A program made the position numbers and the translations under genes. A model generated the notes under the pieces. It was not told the origin of the DNA. It searched no databases and was given only the letters and a program-made list of their open reading frames with translations. A DNA stretch of 45,812 nucleotides from Candidatus Cloacimonadota bacterium. GTDB taxonomy: Bacteria > Muiribacteriota > UBA6191. Positions 1-8,435 of the stretch are shown here, piece by piece (positions within the stretch are counted from its first letter, which is position 1; each line of letters begins with the position of its first letter). The stretch lies in the NCBI GenBank assembly GCA_002402105.1, contig NVVD01000002.1, positions 164,986-210,797 on the forward strand, given 5' to 3'.

Positions 1-512
1 ATTTATTTTACTCTAAGTGGTTAAAAAAAATACCTATTATTGATATTTCTATTGTATCGTTGGGTTTTGTTTTTAGACTATTTGCTGGAGGTTATGCTAC
101 AGGAGTAGCTTTATCAGAGTGGATTATTTTAATGACATTTTTGTTTGCATCATTTGTTGCAATAGCAAAAAGAAGAGATGATGTTTTGATGGGCGATAAA
201 GGTAAAAAAGTTAGAGATGCTATTGACGGTTATAATTTAAAGTTTGTAGACTCATCTATGGTAATGTTAGGGGGTATAATTATTGTATGTTATATCATGT
301 ACTCATTAACTCATTCAGTACAAGTCAAGATGGGAGGAAAGCCTTTATATTTTACTACTTATTTTGTAATTTTAGCAGTAATGAGATATTTACAGTTAGC
401 ATTTGTAGAGAATAAAACAGGTTCACCGACATCTTTAGCTTACTCAGATCGTTTTTTACAGCTAACTCTTTTAGGATGGATTGTCTGTTTTAGTGTTTTG
501 ATTTATCTATGA
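1..512 (+). CDS. Decaprenyl-phosphate phosphoribosyltransferase-like (UbiA family), C-terminal part
   Basis: The reading frame is open from the window edge (first full codon at base 3), so the gene starts upstream and only about 169 residues are seen. The residues before and after the in-frame TTG at base 60 are continuous with the family: KKIPIID, then RLFAGGYATG, then AIAKRRDDVL. This resembles the C-terminal half of UbiA-type 5-phosphoribosyl-1-diphosphate:polyprenyl-phosphate transferases, which make polyprenyl-phosphoryl phosphoribose in the membrane. Hydrophobic helices alternate with short loops. The catalytic Asp-rich motifs would lie upstream and cannot be checked. The stop overlaps the next start by 4 bases (ATGA). 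The neighbouring DprE1 and DprE2 homologues support a role as the first step of D-arabinofuranose donor synthesis. A different UbiA prenyltransferase is possible but less likely. Confidence 0.8.
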   Translation, partial: LFYSKWLKKIPIIDISIVSLGFVFRLFAGGYATGVALSEWIILMTFLFASFVAIAKRRDDVLMGDKGKKVRDAIDGYNLKFVDSSMVMLGGIIIVCYIMYSLTHSVQVKMGGKPLYFTTYFVILAVMRYLQLAFVENKTGSPTSLAYSDRFLQLTLLGWIVCFSVLIYL

Positions 513-913
513 TTCTTATCAATTACATTTTTTTTGCACTTTTAGCTACAGGGGTAAATTTAATGAGTCAATTTTTGTACGTAGAGTTTTCTCCATTTAA
601 TTTTTTGAAAAAATTAATAGCTATATTTATTGGTACTCTTACAGGACTTATTTTTAAATATATTTTAGACAAAGTTTATATTTTTAAAGTAGAAATTAAA
701 TCTAAAAATGAAGAAGTAAAGACTTTTATTTTATATTCATTAATGGGAGTGTTTACAACTATTATTTTCTGGTTCTTTGAATACTCTTTTATAATGTTGT
801 TTCCAGAGTCACCGAATGCTATGTATTTTGGTGGGTTTATCGGATTAGGAATAGGTTATATAATTAAATACTTTTTGGATAAAAAATATGTATTCACGAA
901 AAGCAAAAATTAA
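509..913 (+). CDS. GtrA-like four-helix membrane protein
   Basis: This 134-residue protein has four predicted membrane helices (about residues 4-26, 35-52, 72-98 and 105-122). It shows the internal duplication typical of the GtrA family: YILDKVYIF after helix 2 is echoed by YFLDKKYVF after helix 4. GtrA proteins are thought to help move polyprenyl-linked sugars across the inner membrane, though the mechanism is not settled. Its position between the phosphoribosyltransferase and DprE1, with overlaps on both sides (4 bases upstream, 26 downstream), suggests it handles polyprenyl-phosphoryl arabinose. The family call is firm and the substrate is inferred from context. Confidence 0.85.
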   Translation: MILINYIFFALLATGVNLMSQFLYVEFSPFNFLKKLIAIFIGTLTGLIFKYILDKVYIFKVEIKSKNEEVKTFILYSLMGVFTTIIFWFFEYSFIMLFPESPNAMYFGGFIGLGIGYIIKYFLDKKYVFTKSKN

Positions 914-2213
914 AAATTGGGGAAATTACCCAAAAGTAAACTCAAATCAACTATTTTTTGAAAATGAAAAAGATGTATCAAAAATAAATTTATCTATAGC
1001 AAGGGGTCTTGGGAGAAGCTATGGAGATAGTTCGCTCTTTTCAACAACGATCGAAATGAGTAAGTATAACTATATTCAATCATTTTCAGAAGATGGAGTT
1101 TTAGAGTGTACAGGAGGACTCTCTTTAGAAGAAATTATCAATATTTTTTCAATAAGAGGATGGTTTTTGCCTGTAACTCCTGGGACAAAATACGTCACTA
1201 TTGGTGGTGCAATTGCATCAAATGTACACGGAAAAAATCATCATACAGATGGTTCATTTTCTAAATATGTACTTTCTTTTCATTTATTTAATGGAAACTC
1301 TATTATTGAATGTTCAAGACAAGAAAATAGAGATTTATTTTTAGCAACCTTTGGAGGTATGGGGTTAACTGGTATTATTATTTCTGCTAAGATTCAATTG
1401 TTATCTATTGAGACAAGTTATATTATTCAAGATCAAAAAAGAGCTTCAAATTTTGAAGAGCTAATGTCATATTTTGAGTCCTCAGAAGAAGAAAAATATT
1501 CAGTTGCTTGGATTGATTGTTTGGCTATTGGTAATGAACTTGGTAGAGGAGTTTTAATAACTGGTCATCATGCAACAAGAGATGATTTATACGGGACAAC
1601 CTTTTTTGATAACCCTTTAAAATTACATACATCTTTACAAGTTAAAATTCCTATAGATTTTCCTGATTTTATATTGTGCTCTGAATCGGTATATTTGTTT
1701 AACTATTTATACTATTCAAAACCCTCGTCTGAAACTATAAAGGGGTTTTGTAAATTTGATCCATTTTTTTACCCTTTAGACTTTGTTTCTGAATGGAATA
1801 GGATTTATGGTTCAACAGGTTTTGTACAATATCAATTTGTAATTCCGATGAAAAGTTCAAGAGAAGCTTTAAGAGTGATTTTAGAAAAAATAAGCGATAA
1901 AGGGTTTGCCTCTTTTTTAGCAGTATTAAAACTTTTTGGTGAAGAAGATGAGGGGTTTTTGAGTTTTCCAATGAGGGGTTATACCTTAGCTTTAGATTTT
2001 AAGATAGTAGAAGGACTTTTTGATTTTTTGGAAGAATTAGATCAAATTGTACTAAAGGCTGGTGGGAGATTATATTTAGCAAAAGATGCTAGGATGTCAA
2101 AAAGTACTTTTCATAAATCTTGTTATGATATTAACGGGTTTCAAGAGGTTTTGAAAAAATATAATTGTGGAGATTATTTTAAATCACTACAGTCAGAAAG
2201 GTTAGGTTTATAA
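888..2213 (+). CDS. dprE1: DprE1-like decaprenylphosphoryl-beta-D-ribose 2'-oxidase
   Basis: An FAD-dependent oxidase of 441 residues, close to the usual length of DprE1. With DprE2 it epimerises polyprenyl-phosphoryl ribose to the arabinose form. The FAD-binding part shows RGLGRSYGDSS (about 39-49) and TPGTKYVTIGGAIASNVHGK (about 97-116) followed by NHH, both hallmark DprE1 segments. The C-terminal part keeps YLAKDAR, including the lysine (about 400) that corresponds to the active-site Lys of the mycobacterial enzyme. At the place of the mycobacterial cysteine attacked by benzothiazinones (context GWNICVDF), this protein reads GYTLALDF, so Ala (about 368) replaces Cys. The start at 888 overlaps gtrA by 26 bases and gives the expected N-terminus (KNWGNYPKV). 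The stop shares one base with the dprE2 start. Confidence 0.9.
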   Translation: MYSRKAKIKNWGNYPKVNSNQLFFENEKDVSKINLSIARGLGRSYGDSSLFSTTIEMSKYNYIQSFSEDGVLECTGGLSLEEIINIFSIRGWFLPVTPGTKYVTIGGAIASNVHGKNHHTDGSFSKYVLSFHLFNGNSIIECSRQENRDLFLATFGGMGLTGIIISAKIQLLSIETSYIIQDQKRASNFEELMSYFESSEEEKYSVAWIDCLAIGNELGRGVLITGHHATRDDLYGTTFFDNPLKLHTSLQVKIPIDFPDFILCSESVYLFNYLYYSKPSSETIKGFCKFDPFFYPLDFVSEWNRIYGSTGFVQYQFVIPMKSSREALRVILEKISDKGFASFLAVLKLFGEEDEGFLSFPMRGYTLALDFKIVEGLFDFLEELDQIVLKAGGRLYLAKDARMSKSTFHKSCYDINGFQEVLKKYNCGDYFKSLQSERLGL

Positions 2214-2944
2214 TGAAATCTATATTTATTTTAGGAGCTAGCTCTGATATTGGTAAAGCTTTGAGTTATGAATATGCTAAAGATGGGTACTCTTTAATTC
2301 TTTCAGCAAGGGACTCCTCTGTTTTAAATGATTTAAAAATAGACTTAGAGGTTAAATATAAAGTTCAAGTGGATTTAGTAAATTTGAATTTAGAAAGTTT
2401 TAGAGAAATTGAATCAATAATTAGTTCATATCATGAAAAGCTATCTGGTTTTGTATTAATGGCGGGTTATTTAGGAGAGCAAAATTTAGCAGAGAGTGAT
2501 TCTTTAGAGGCTATAAAATTAATGAATATTAACTATACTGGTTCATGTTTAGCTTTAGAGCAAGCAGCAAAAATATTAAAGACGACAAGAAATTCATTTA
2601 TTATTGGAGTCGCATCAGTTGCAGGATTAAGAGGTAGACAGAGCAATTACTATTATGGTAGTGCAAAAGCAGGCTTAATTTCTTTTTTATCAGGTTTACG
2701 AAATAAAATGTGTAAACATGACTGTCATGTCTTAACAGTTTTACCAGGGTTTGTAGATACAAAAATGACTGCACATTTAGATTTACCAAAAGCATTAACA
2801 GCAAGTGCAACACAGGTAGCTAAAGATATAAAAAAAGCACAGAAAAAAAAGAAAAATGTAATTTACTCTTTATTTGTATGGCGTTATATCATGTATATTA
2901 TTCGTATGATTCCAGAGTCTATTTTTAAAAAAATGAATTTATGA
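2213..2944 (+). CDS. dprE2: DprE2-like SDR, decaprenylphosphoryl-2-keto-ribose reductase
   Basis: A 243-residue short-chain dehydrogenase. The cofactor motif GASSDIG is at 8-14 and the catalytic set is Ser135, Tyr148 and Lys152 (YGSAK). The LGASSDIG variant of the glycine-rich motif and the position directly after DprE1 fit DprE2, which reduces the 2-keto intermediate with NAD(P)H to give polyprenyl-phosphoryl D-arabinose. The C-terminus has a hydrophobic stretch (FVWRYIMYIIRMIP) that could sit at the membrane, as in other DprE2 proteins. Translation is probably coupled to dprE1 (one-base overlap). It converges on the exporter gene, which ends 3 bases away on the other strand. The SDR call is certain; DprE2 identity depends on context. 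Confidence 0.87.
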   Translation: MKSIFILGASSDIGKALSYEYAKDGYSLILSARDSSVLNDLKIDLEVKYKVQVDLVNLNLESFREIESIISSYHEKLSGFVLMAGYLGEQNLAESDSLEAIKLMNINYTGSCLALEQAAKILKTTRNSFIIGVASVAGLRGRQSNYYYGSAKAGLISFLSGLRNKMCKHDCHVLTVLPGFVDTKMTAHLDLPKALTASATQVAKDIKKAQKKKKNVIYSLFVWRYIMYIIRMIPESIFKKMNL

Positions 2945-2946
2945 TT

Positions 2947-3858
2947 TTATTTGAAAATTCTCATTTGTTCAGCGTCTTGAATCAAGGTATCAAAACTAGT
3001 ATATTGATTTAAAAGATCTCTATATTTATTTAAGATATGTATTTTTCTTTCAACAGAAGCCAATATAATATCTCCACCTTGTATAGAAATATTTTGGGTT
3101 AAATCTCCCATTTTCATGAGTTTTCTAGCATCAATATCTATAATAATTGTACCATTGTCACTTTTTCTAAAAATATAAAATTTTCGGGTATATCTGGGTT
3201 GAGTAAGGCTTTGATTTGCTAATAAATCCATCATGGTTATTTTAGTGTTCATAAAATAACGACCAATGTTTGAAAAGTTACCAACTAAATAATAGAAGCT
3301 ATTGGAGTTTTCAAGTTTATCATTGAGGGTAATATGATCATCATGATTTAATATTGTTTTAGAAGCAGTAGAGTTTGTTAGTAAATCTATTATTATGGTT
3401 TTTGTGGTGCGTTTTATACTAAGTGATTGAAAATCTAGATTTTCAATAGCAATAACATTAACTAATTTTAGAAGTTCACCTAAAGAGCTTTGGTAGCTTA
3501 ATTTGTATTGACCTAGAAACTTATTTTTTAAAGCAACTGAAACAAGAATGTTTTTGTCTATATCTAATTGTAAGTTAGGATTTTTTAAAAATAACCTCTT
3601 AGATATTCTTTTTTTTAATTTTTGTTTAAATTGTTTAATACTTGTATTTAAAATATTAAACTCTCCAAGATGCGGGAGAAACACTTTGTCAATACGATTA
3701 ATTTTAGTAGTAGGAATTGTAAGTTCTTCTTCTAAGTAATTATTTAAAATATTTATTCTAACAGTATCTCCAACAATAAATTGAAGTTCATCAAACTCAG
3801 AAGAATAAGATAAAAGTAAAAAAATATTAAATAAAAAAATGATTGTTAATGGTTTCAT
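2947..3858 (-). CDS. Polysaccharide export protein, Wza-like (Poly_export/SLBB)
   Basis: A 303-residue secreted protein with an N-terminal signal sequence (IIFLFNIFLLLSYSS). A Poly_export-type region follows (FIVGDTVRINI, about 28-38, then LPHLGEFNI). An SLBB-like segment follows near 190-215 (YYLVGNFSNIGRYFM). Proteins of this kind form the outer-membrane channel for capsule or exopolysaccharide. Unlike E. coli Wza, no lipobox cysteine is visible after the signal sequence, so it may not be a lipoprotein. The protein is also shorter than Wza and ends in a basic, helix-like tail rather than a clear amphipathic channel helix. It is divergent from the Wzc-type gene, which supports the export role. 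Confidence 0.8.
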   Translation of the reverse strand: MKPLTIIFLFNIFLLLSYSSEFDELQFIVGDTVRINILNNYLEEELTIPTTKINRIDKVFLPHLGEFNILNTSIKQFKQKLKKRISKRLFLKNPNLQLDIDKNILVSVALKNKFLGQYKLSYQSSLGELLKLVNVIAIENLDFQSLSIKRTTKTIIIDLLTNSTASKTILNHDDHITLNDKLENSNSFYYLVGNFSNIGRYFMNTKITMMDLLANQSLTQPRYTRKFYIFRKSDNGTIIIDIDARKLMKMGDLTQNISIQGGDIILASVERKIHILNKYRDLLNQYTSFDTLIQDAEQMRIFK

Positions 3859-3863
3859 ATGTT

Positions 3864-3916
3864 ACTAAGTGTAATTGTCTATGCTAAGTTATACTTAGTA
3901 TCGTACAATACTTAGG
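3864..3916. promoter_or_regulatory. Nested inverted repeats of CTAAGT in the divergent wza/wzc region
   Basis: Four copies of the same hexamer lie in 51 bases: CTAAGT at 3865-3870 and 3884-3889, and its reverse complement ACTTAG at 3893-3898 and 3910-3915. The inner pair forms CTAAGT-TAT-ACTTAG. The outer pair is centred on almost the same point (about 3890). This symmetry between two divergent genes looks like an operator for a dimeric or tetrameric regulator, or a cruciform or RNA hairpin. No regulator gene is adjacent. The function is inferred. Confidence 0.5.
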
Positions 3917-3970
3917 TAAAATATAAGATAAATGTATAAAAAATAAATTATTAATAATAAATGGAAAAAT

Positions 3971-6085
3971 ATGGCAATGAAAAACTCTGAATTGGAGATG
4001 TATCAATTAAAACAATTTTTTATTGATGTGTTTTACAAAGAGTTTTTTTTAATTATCCTTTTATTTTTTGCATCTATATCTGCTGGTAGTTACATTATCT
4101 ATGTTAAAACTTCTATAAATTACAAATCTTCAACAATTTTAAATTTAAAAAGTAGCTTTGTTGGTGAAAAGGCCTTGTTTCCTTGGATTAAGGAGTCTTC
4201 TGGCTTTAAACCAAATTATATAAAAAAAAAATTAAGAGATAGTGATATTTTAAAAGATGTTATGTTAGAAACAAAAACAAAAATATCTGTGGGAATGATT
4301 TTAAAAAAATTAAAAATCAAAAATTATTCAGATGATTCAAATGAAAGGCAAAGAGTTTTAGGGACAGTAGATATTGGTAAATCTTCAAGTAGTAATATTT
4401 TTACTTTAGAGTTTTCTTTAGGGGGAACGCTAAAAAATGATTTACCTCTTATTTTAAAACTACTCATAAGTAAATTTGTAAAAAATGAAAATGATGAGAT
4501 TCATTTAAGTTTAGAAAAAAAGTTATCTATCTTTGCTTTTCAAAGAGAAGAAATAAGAAAAAAGTTATCAGAGTTAATTCTAAAAAAATCATCTTACCAA
4601 GAAAAAAATAATTCATTAGATATCCAAGCTGAAATGGACTCTATCATTTTATTTATAAATAAAAACATGGGGGTTTTAGACAGACTTGATGGAGAAACTT
4701 TAGTTTTATCTCAAAGAAAGATAGAAGTAAGTAAAGAGTTAAAAAATAGATTGAAAGAAAGTATAGACCTATCTTTATTTGATAAGTCCTATGGAGAGTT
4801 AAGAAATCAGTTATTAGAGCTTGAAGCAGACAAGTCAGTACTTGAAGAAACATATATTAAAGGACATCCAAAACTCAGATCTATTGGTTCAAAAATAAAA
4901 GTACTAAGAACAAGAGCAAATGAACTAAATGATAGATTTAATAATGGTTCAGGCAGAATGTCTTTAGACCCAGTTGCTAGGTCTTTAAATCAAGAGATTA
5001 GAGGGTTGGGTTTTAAAGTTGCAGCTTTAATTCAACAAAGAAAGTCAATTAGTGAAATAACAAAAAAAGAGAAAAAAAACTATAAGTCATTAAATGAGGC
5101 TCAATCACAAATTTTATCTTTAGTAAATTTAGAAAAAGATTTACGAAATGAAGAGAGTGATTTAACTAAACTAATAGAAATAGGTGGTTTAAATTCAAAA
5201 ACAATTTTTTTAGACTTTGAATATGTCAAAGAAGTTAGTGATGCAGTTAAGTTTAATAATCAATTTAGAAATTTCGGTCCTATTTTAGTTTTTATTTTAG
5301 CTTTAATCAGTGTTGCTCTAGTTTTGTATACAAAATACTTTTTTAGTGGAAAATTTATGAGATCTTCTGATGTTTCAAGGGTATTACCTCAGCCTGTTTA
5401 TGGAATGATTACTAATTCAAAAATATTAAATGGTGATGAGATTGTTTGTATTGAAAATAAAACTCCTGCTGCTGAGAGTTTTCGTAAATTAAGGGCAAAC
5501 CTGAGTTTTCATTTTGATGATTTAAAAACAATTACTATATCTTCTGCTGAACGTGGTGATGGAAAATCTTTTGTTGCTGTAAATTTAGCTGCAAGTATGG
5601 CTATGATGGGTAAAAAAGTTTTATTGATTGATGGTGATGTTAGATTACCTCGAGATCATTTAATGTTAGGTTTAGAAAACTTACTTGGTTTTGTAGATTT
5701 GATGGATGATTGTTCACTTGATGATGTTATTCAGGAGACAAAAGTAAATAATCTGGATTTTATGTCAAGTGGTATAACATCACAAAATTCGGCAGACTTT
5801 TTACATTCAAGTAGATTTGGTACCATTTTTACTATGCTTGAAGAGCGATATGATTTTATTTTATTTGATACTCCTCCTGTTGCTTATGCTACAGACGCTT
5901 TTATATATGCTAAGAGGACGAGTGTAACTTTATTTGTTTTATCCATTGATAAAACTAAAGTTGTAAATGTTGAAAAATATTTAAGTGAACTTGAAAACTT
6001 AGGGATTGATACAATGGGTTTGGTCATCAATAGAGTTTCAGAGGCAGAGTTATTTGGAGCAAGAAGCTACAAATATTATTATTAA
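3971..6085 (+). CDS. Wzc-type polysaccharide co-polymerase and bacterial tyrosine kinase
   Basis: This 704-residue inner-membrane protein has the full BY-kinase plan. There is a Wzz domain with a first helix at about 20-45, a long periplasmic coiled-coil part and a second helix at about 425-448. The cytoplasmic kinase follows. Its motifs are Walker A (ERGDGKSF, about 526-533), Walker A' (VLLIDGDVRLP, about 549-559) and Walker B (FILFDTPPV, about 629-637). The oligomerisation motif FRKLRANLSF precedes Walker A. The C-terminus ends in a tyrosine cluster (SYKYYY), the expected autophosphorylation tail, though short. These proteins set chain length and drive export together with the Wza channel, encoded divergently. 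A GGA ribosome site sits 5 bases before the ATG at 3971; an ATG at 3977 is a possible alternative. Confidence 0.92.
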   Translation: MAMKNSELEMYQLKQFFIDVFYKEFFLIILLFFASISAGSYIIYVKTSINYKSSTILNLKSSFVGEKALFPWIKESSGFKPNYIKKKLRDSDILKDVMLETKTKISVGMILKKLKIKNYSDDSNERQRVLGTVDIGKSSSSNIFTLEFSLGGTLKNDLPLILKLLISKFVKNENDEIHLSLEKKLSIFAFQREEIRKKLSELILKKSSYQEKNNSLDIQAEMDSIILFINKNMGVLDRLDGETLVLSQRKIEVSKELKNRLKESIDLSLFDKSYGELRNQLLELEADKSVLEETYIKGHPKLRSIGSKIKVLRTRANELNDRFNNGSGRMSLDPVARSLNQEIRGLGFKVAALIQQRKSISEITKKEKKNYKSLNEAQSQILSLVNLEKDLRNEESDLTKLIEIGGLNSKTIFLDFEYVKEVSDAVKFNNQFRNFGPILVFILALISVALVLYTKYFFSGKFMRSSDVSRVLPQPVYGMITNSKILNGDEIVCIENKTPAAESFRKLRANLSFHFDDLKTITISSAERGDGKSFVAVNLAASMAMMGKKVLLIDGDVRLPRDHLMLGLENLLGFVDLMDDCSLDDVIQETKVNNLDFMSSGITSQNSADFLHSSRFGTIFTMLEERYDFILFDTPPVAYATDAFIYAKRTSVTLFVLSIDKTKVVNVEKYLSELENLGIDTMGLVINRVSEAELFGARSYKYYY

Positions 6086-6087
6086 AA

Positions 6088-7110
6088 CTACCTGTTTAAT
6101 AACTGTTGTTTTAATGAGTCTAAATCTGGTTGTTGTTGATTTATCATATTATAAATAAGTTCTCTTTTTTGAATAGGTTTTAGATTAAGATTTTCTTTCT
6201 CTTTAAATAGCTGCTCTGAAATAGTAAATAAGAGAATTGTTATAAGAGTTGTATAAAATACATATTTTGTAGTTGTTGAAAATGGGCTTTTCTTTTCTTC
6301 GTAGTGATCTACTTCAGGGCCTTGCTTGAGTTTTTCATCGTGTGATATAAAAACTAATTTATCTAATATTTTTTGAAACTTTTTCATTTCAAATGGTTTT
6401 TTTAAACAGGTGAAGGCTCCAGCATCTAATAATTGATTAACTTCATCATCATTAGCAGAGCCAGTCATGCCAACTATAAATATAGAAGGGTCATAAGCTT
6501 TAATTTGTTTACAAACTTCAATACCACTCATATTTGGCATATTAATATCCATTAAAACAACTTCATACTTTTTTGTTTGAATGGCTTCTAAAACTTGTGT
6601 TGGATCTTCAATCGTATTTACAAAAAAACTAAAGGCTTCTAAAAAATCACCTAAGACTTCAAGTAAAATACTTTCATCATCAACAATTAAAATATCTCCA
6701 CGAGTACGATCGCTGTAATTGATTTTTATTTCTTGAGGTTCGGCAGAGTATTTTTTAGATAATTGTTGAATGAGTAGTTTTATTTGAGAGGATGAATAAC
6801 CAATAGGTAAAAAATGAGAAACTCCTATTTCCATCATATCTATTAATGAGTTGTGATGAGAAGATGAGTTTAATAAAATAACTTCAATTGGGTTATTTTT
6901 TTGTAAAAGGCTTTGAATCCATTGGCTTGTTAAAACTTTATCTTTCATATCTAAAAAAATAAATAAAGGAGAGTCTGATGTATCAATTTCTTTTTGAATG
7001 AGGTCTAGGTTATTAAAAAATTGAATATTTTGAAACTCTTGAGTATTATTTTTAATTTTTTGTAAAATAGATGATTCAGATTCATAGAATAAAACTTGGG
7101 GCTTTGACAT
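6088..7110 (-). CDS. Membrane-anchored response regulator with degenerate and canonical receiver domains
   Basis: A 340-residue protein. Residues 5-120 look like a receiver fold without the usual acidic pair or the conserved lysine. It keeps an Asp at 54 (FIFLDMKD) where the phosphoacceptor would be. Residues 138-255 are a canonical receiver: acidic pair D144/D145, phosphoacceptor D188 (LMDINMPNMSG), T216 and K237 or K238 followed by P. There is no DNA-binding or enzymatic output domain. A single hydrophobic helix follows at 282-298 (YVFYTTLITILLFTIS), then a charged 42-residue tail. It is therefore probably tail-anchored with both receivers in the cytoplasm. A good ribosome site (TGGAG) precedes the ATG. 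Its stop lies 2 bases from the convergent wzc stop, so a link to polysaccharide export is possible but unproven. Confidence 0.8.
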   Translation of the reverse strand: MSKPQVLFYESESSILQKIKNNTQEFQNIQFFNNLDLIQKEIDTSDSPLFIFLDMKDKVLTSQWIQSLLQKNNPIEVILLNSSSHHNSLIDMMEIGVSHFLPIGYSSSQIKLLIQQLSKKYSAEPQEIKINYSDRTRGDILIVDDESILLEVLGDFLEAFSFFVNTIEDPTQVLEAIQTKKYEVVLMDINMPNMSGIEVCKQIKAYDPSIFIVGMTGSANDDEVNQLLDAGAFTCLKKPFEMKKFQKILDKLVFISHDEKLKQGPEVDHYEEKKSPFSTTTKYVFYTTLITILLFTISEQLFKEKENLNLKPIQKRELIYNMINQQQPDLDSLKQQLLNR

Positions 7111-7325
7111 TTTTTCTCCAGATAAAAACAGATTAAGCTTATTATATTAAAAGCTTTTGTTAAGTTCAATCATATAGGGAAAGTTTTACTTTTTATAAAC
7201 AATTTAAAATGATCTTTTTATACTTACAAAATATACTAATAATACCGACAGTTTGTAGTAGTTTATCTATGTAAAAATAAATTAAAGATTTATATATTAT
7301 AAAAAGGTGTGTAGGCTAAAGAAAA

Positions 7326-8435
7326 ATGGGATTGTTAGCAAACTTAATTTTGAAGAGTAAAGGTAATGAAGCGAAGCGTTTAGCTTTGCCTTTTTTGCGA
7401 TCTATTTTACATTTAAATAGAAGCTTTTCAAAAGTAAAAACAATTAATCATTGTCACCAGTTTTCAAATGCATTAGTTTTTTTAGAAAATTGTTTTTTGC
7501 AACTATCTTTGCGTGATGATTATATAGAAAAGAATATTTTAAAATCACTTGAAAGTCAAATTACTCAATTAAAGTCAGGACTACTCTTAAGAAGTCACGA
7601 AATAGTGATGATTGATACCAGTACTATTAAAGATGAAACTTCGATTAAATTTGATGCTCCAAAAATAGTTCTTAGAGGTATTTTGTTTTATTTATTAAGT
7701 GAGAAAAAATGGCAAAAATTTAGAGACTTTTCAAGTTATTATGAAAGATTAATTTGCAGGGAAGAAAATTTAATATCTAGAAAAGAACTTCAGAAAATGA
7801 CTGTAAAAATAGATTCATTTTCAAAAGAGCAGCTATATTTATATCTTCGAGTTTGTTTAAAAAGTAATTTTATTCCAAAACTGAGCTATAATAACCTTTT
7901 TCATCAAAAGTTAGATGAACCTTTCATTGATTATATAAAGTTTTGTTTCTTATGTATTCAACAACCAATAAAAGTATTAGATAAGCTATTTAAGTTAGTT
8001 TCTATTGATGCCTTTAAAAGTTTTGAAGAGGTTAATTTAAGTGATTTACAAATATTATTATTAGCTAAAAAACTATTTAATAGTAGTAATGTAACTTTGA
8101 GGTTATTAGCAGTAAATTTATTAGTTCGTTGTAAAAAAATAGAAAGTTATAACTTATTAAAGATGCATATAAAAGATCCATCAAGTCAGGTAAGGTTTTC
8201 TTGTATAAATGGCTTAAAAAAGAGTTTTAAAATAAACTTATTATTGGATGAAAATTTTGATGGGAAACTAATTTTAAAAGGAGCAAATTTTGAGGAATTT
8301 GCTTCAAATTTAAATATGGAAGAAAAGAAAGATTTAATTTTTAAATTTTTAAAAGCTAGAAGAGATACTACGAAAAGTAAAAAAGAACTCCTAATATTTG
8401 AATCTAACTTTTTAAAAGAAAGAAAGCAAGCCTAA
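7326..8435 (+). CDS. Uncharacterised protein with HEAT-like helical repeats
   Basis: I do not recognise this 369-residue protein. It is rich in Lys, Leu and Phe, appears mostly alpha-helical, and has no signal peptide or membrane segment. Around residues 255-300 two consecutive helical units look like HEAT repeats: VTLRLLAVNLLVRCKK, then SQVRFSCINGLKKSF about 30 residues later. HEAT-type proteins usually act as binding scaffolds. The start ATG has only a weak ribosome site. The gene converges on the WecA-like gene and their stop codons overlap (TAA at 8433-8435 and the opposite TAG at 8432-8434). No function can be assigned. Confidence 0.6.
   Translation: MGLLANLILKSKGNEAKRLALPFLRSILHLNRSFSKVKTINHCHQFSNALVFLENCFLQLSLRDDYIEKNILKSLESQITQLKSGLLLRSHEIVMIDTSTIKDETSIKFDAPKIVLRGILFYLLSEKKWQKFRDFSSYYERLICREENLISRKELQKMTVKIDSFSKEQLYLYLRVCLKSNFIPKLSYNNLFHQKLDEPFIDYIKFCFLCIQQPIKVLDKLFKLVSIDAFKSFEEVNLSDLQILLLAKKLFNSSNVTLRLLAVNLLVRCKKIESYNLLKMHIKDPSSQVRFSCINGLKKSFKINLLLDENFDGKLILKGANFEEFASNLNMEEKKDLIFKFLKARRDTTKSKKELLIFESNFLKERKQA

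Noticed and set aside
7136-7160. AAGCTT repeats as a terminator or operator
   Set aside because: AAGCTT is self-complementary and only two copies are present with an A+T-rich spacer; too weak to support.
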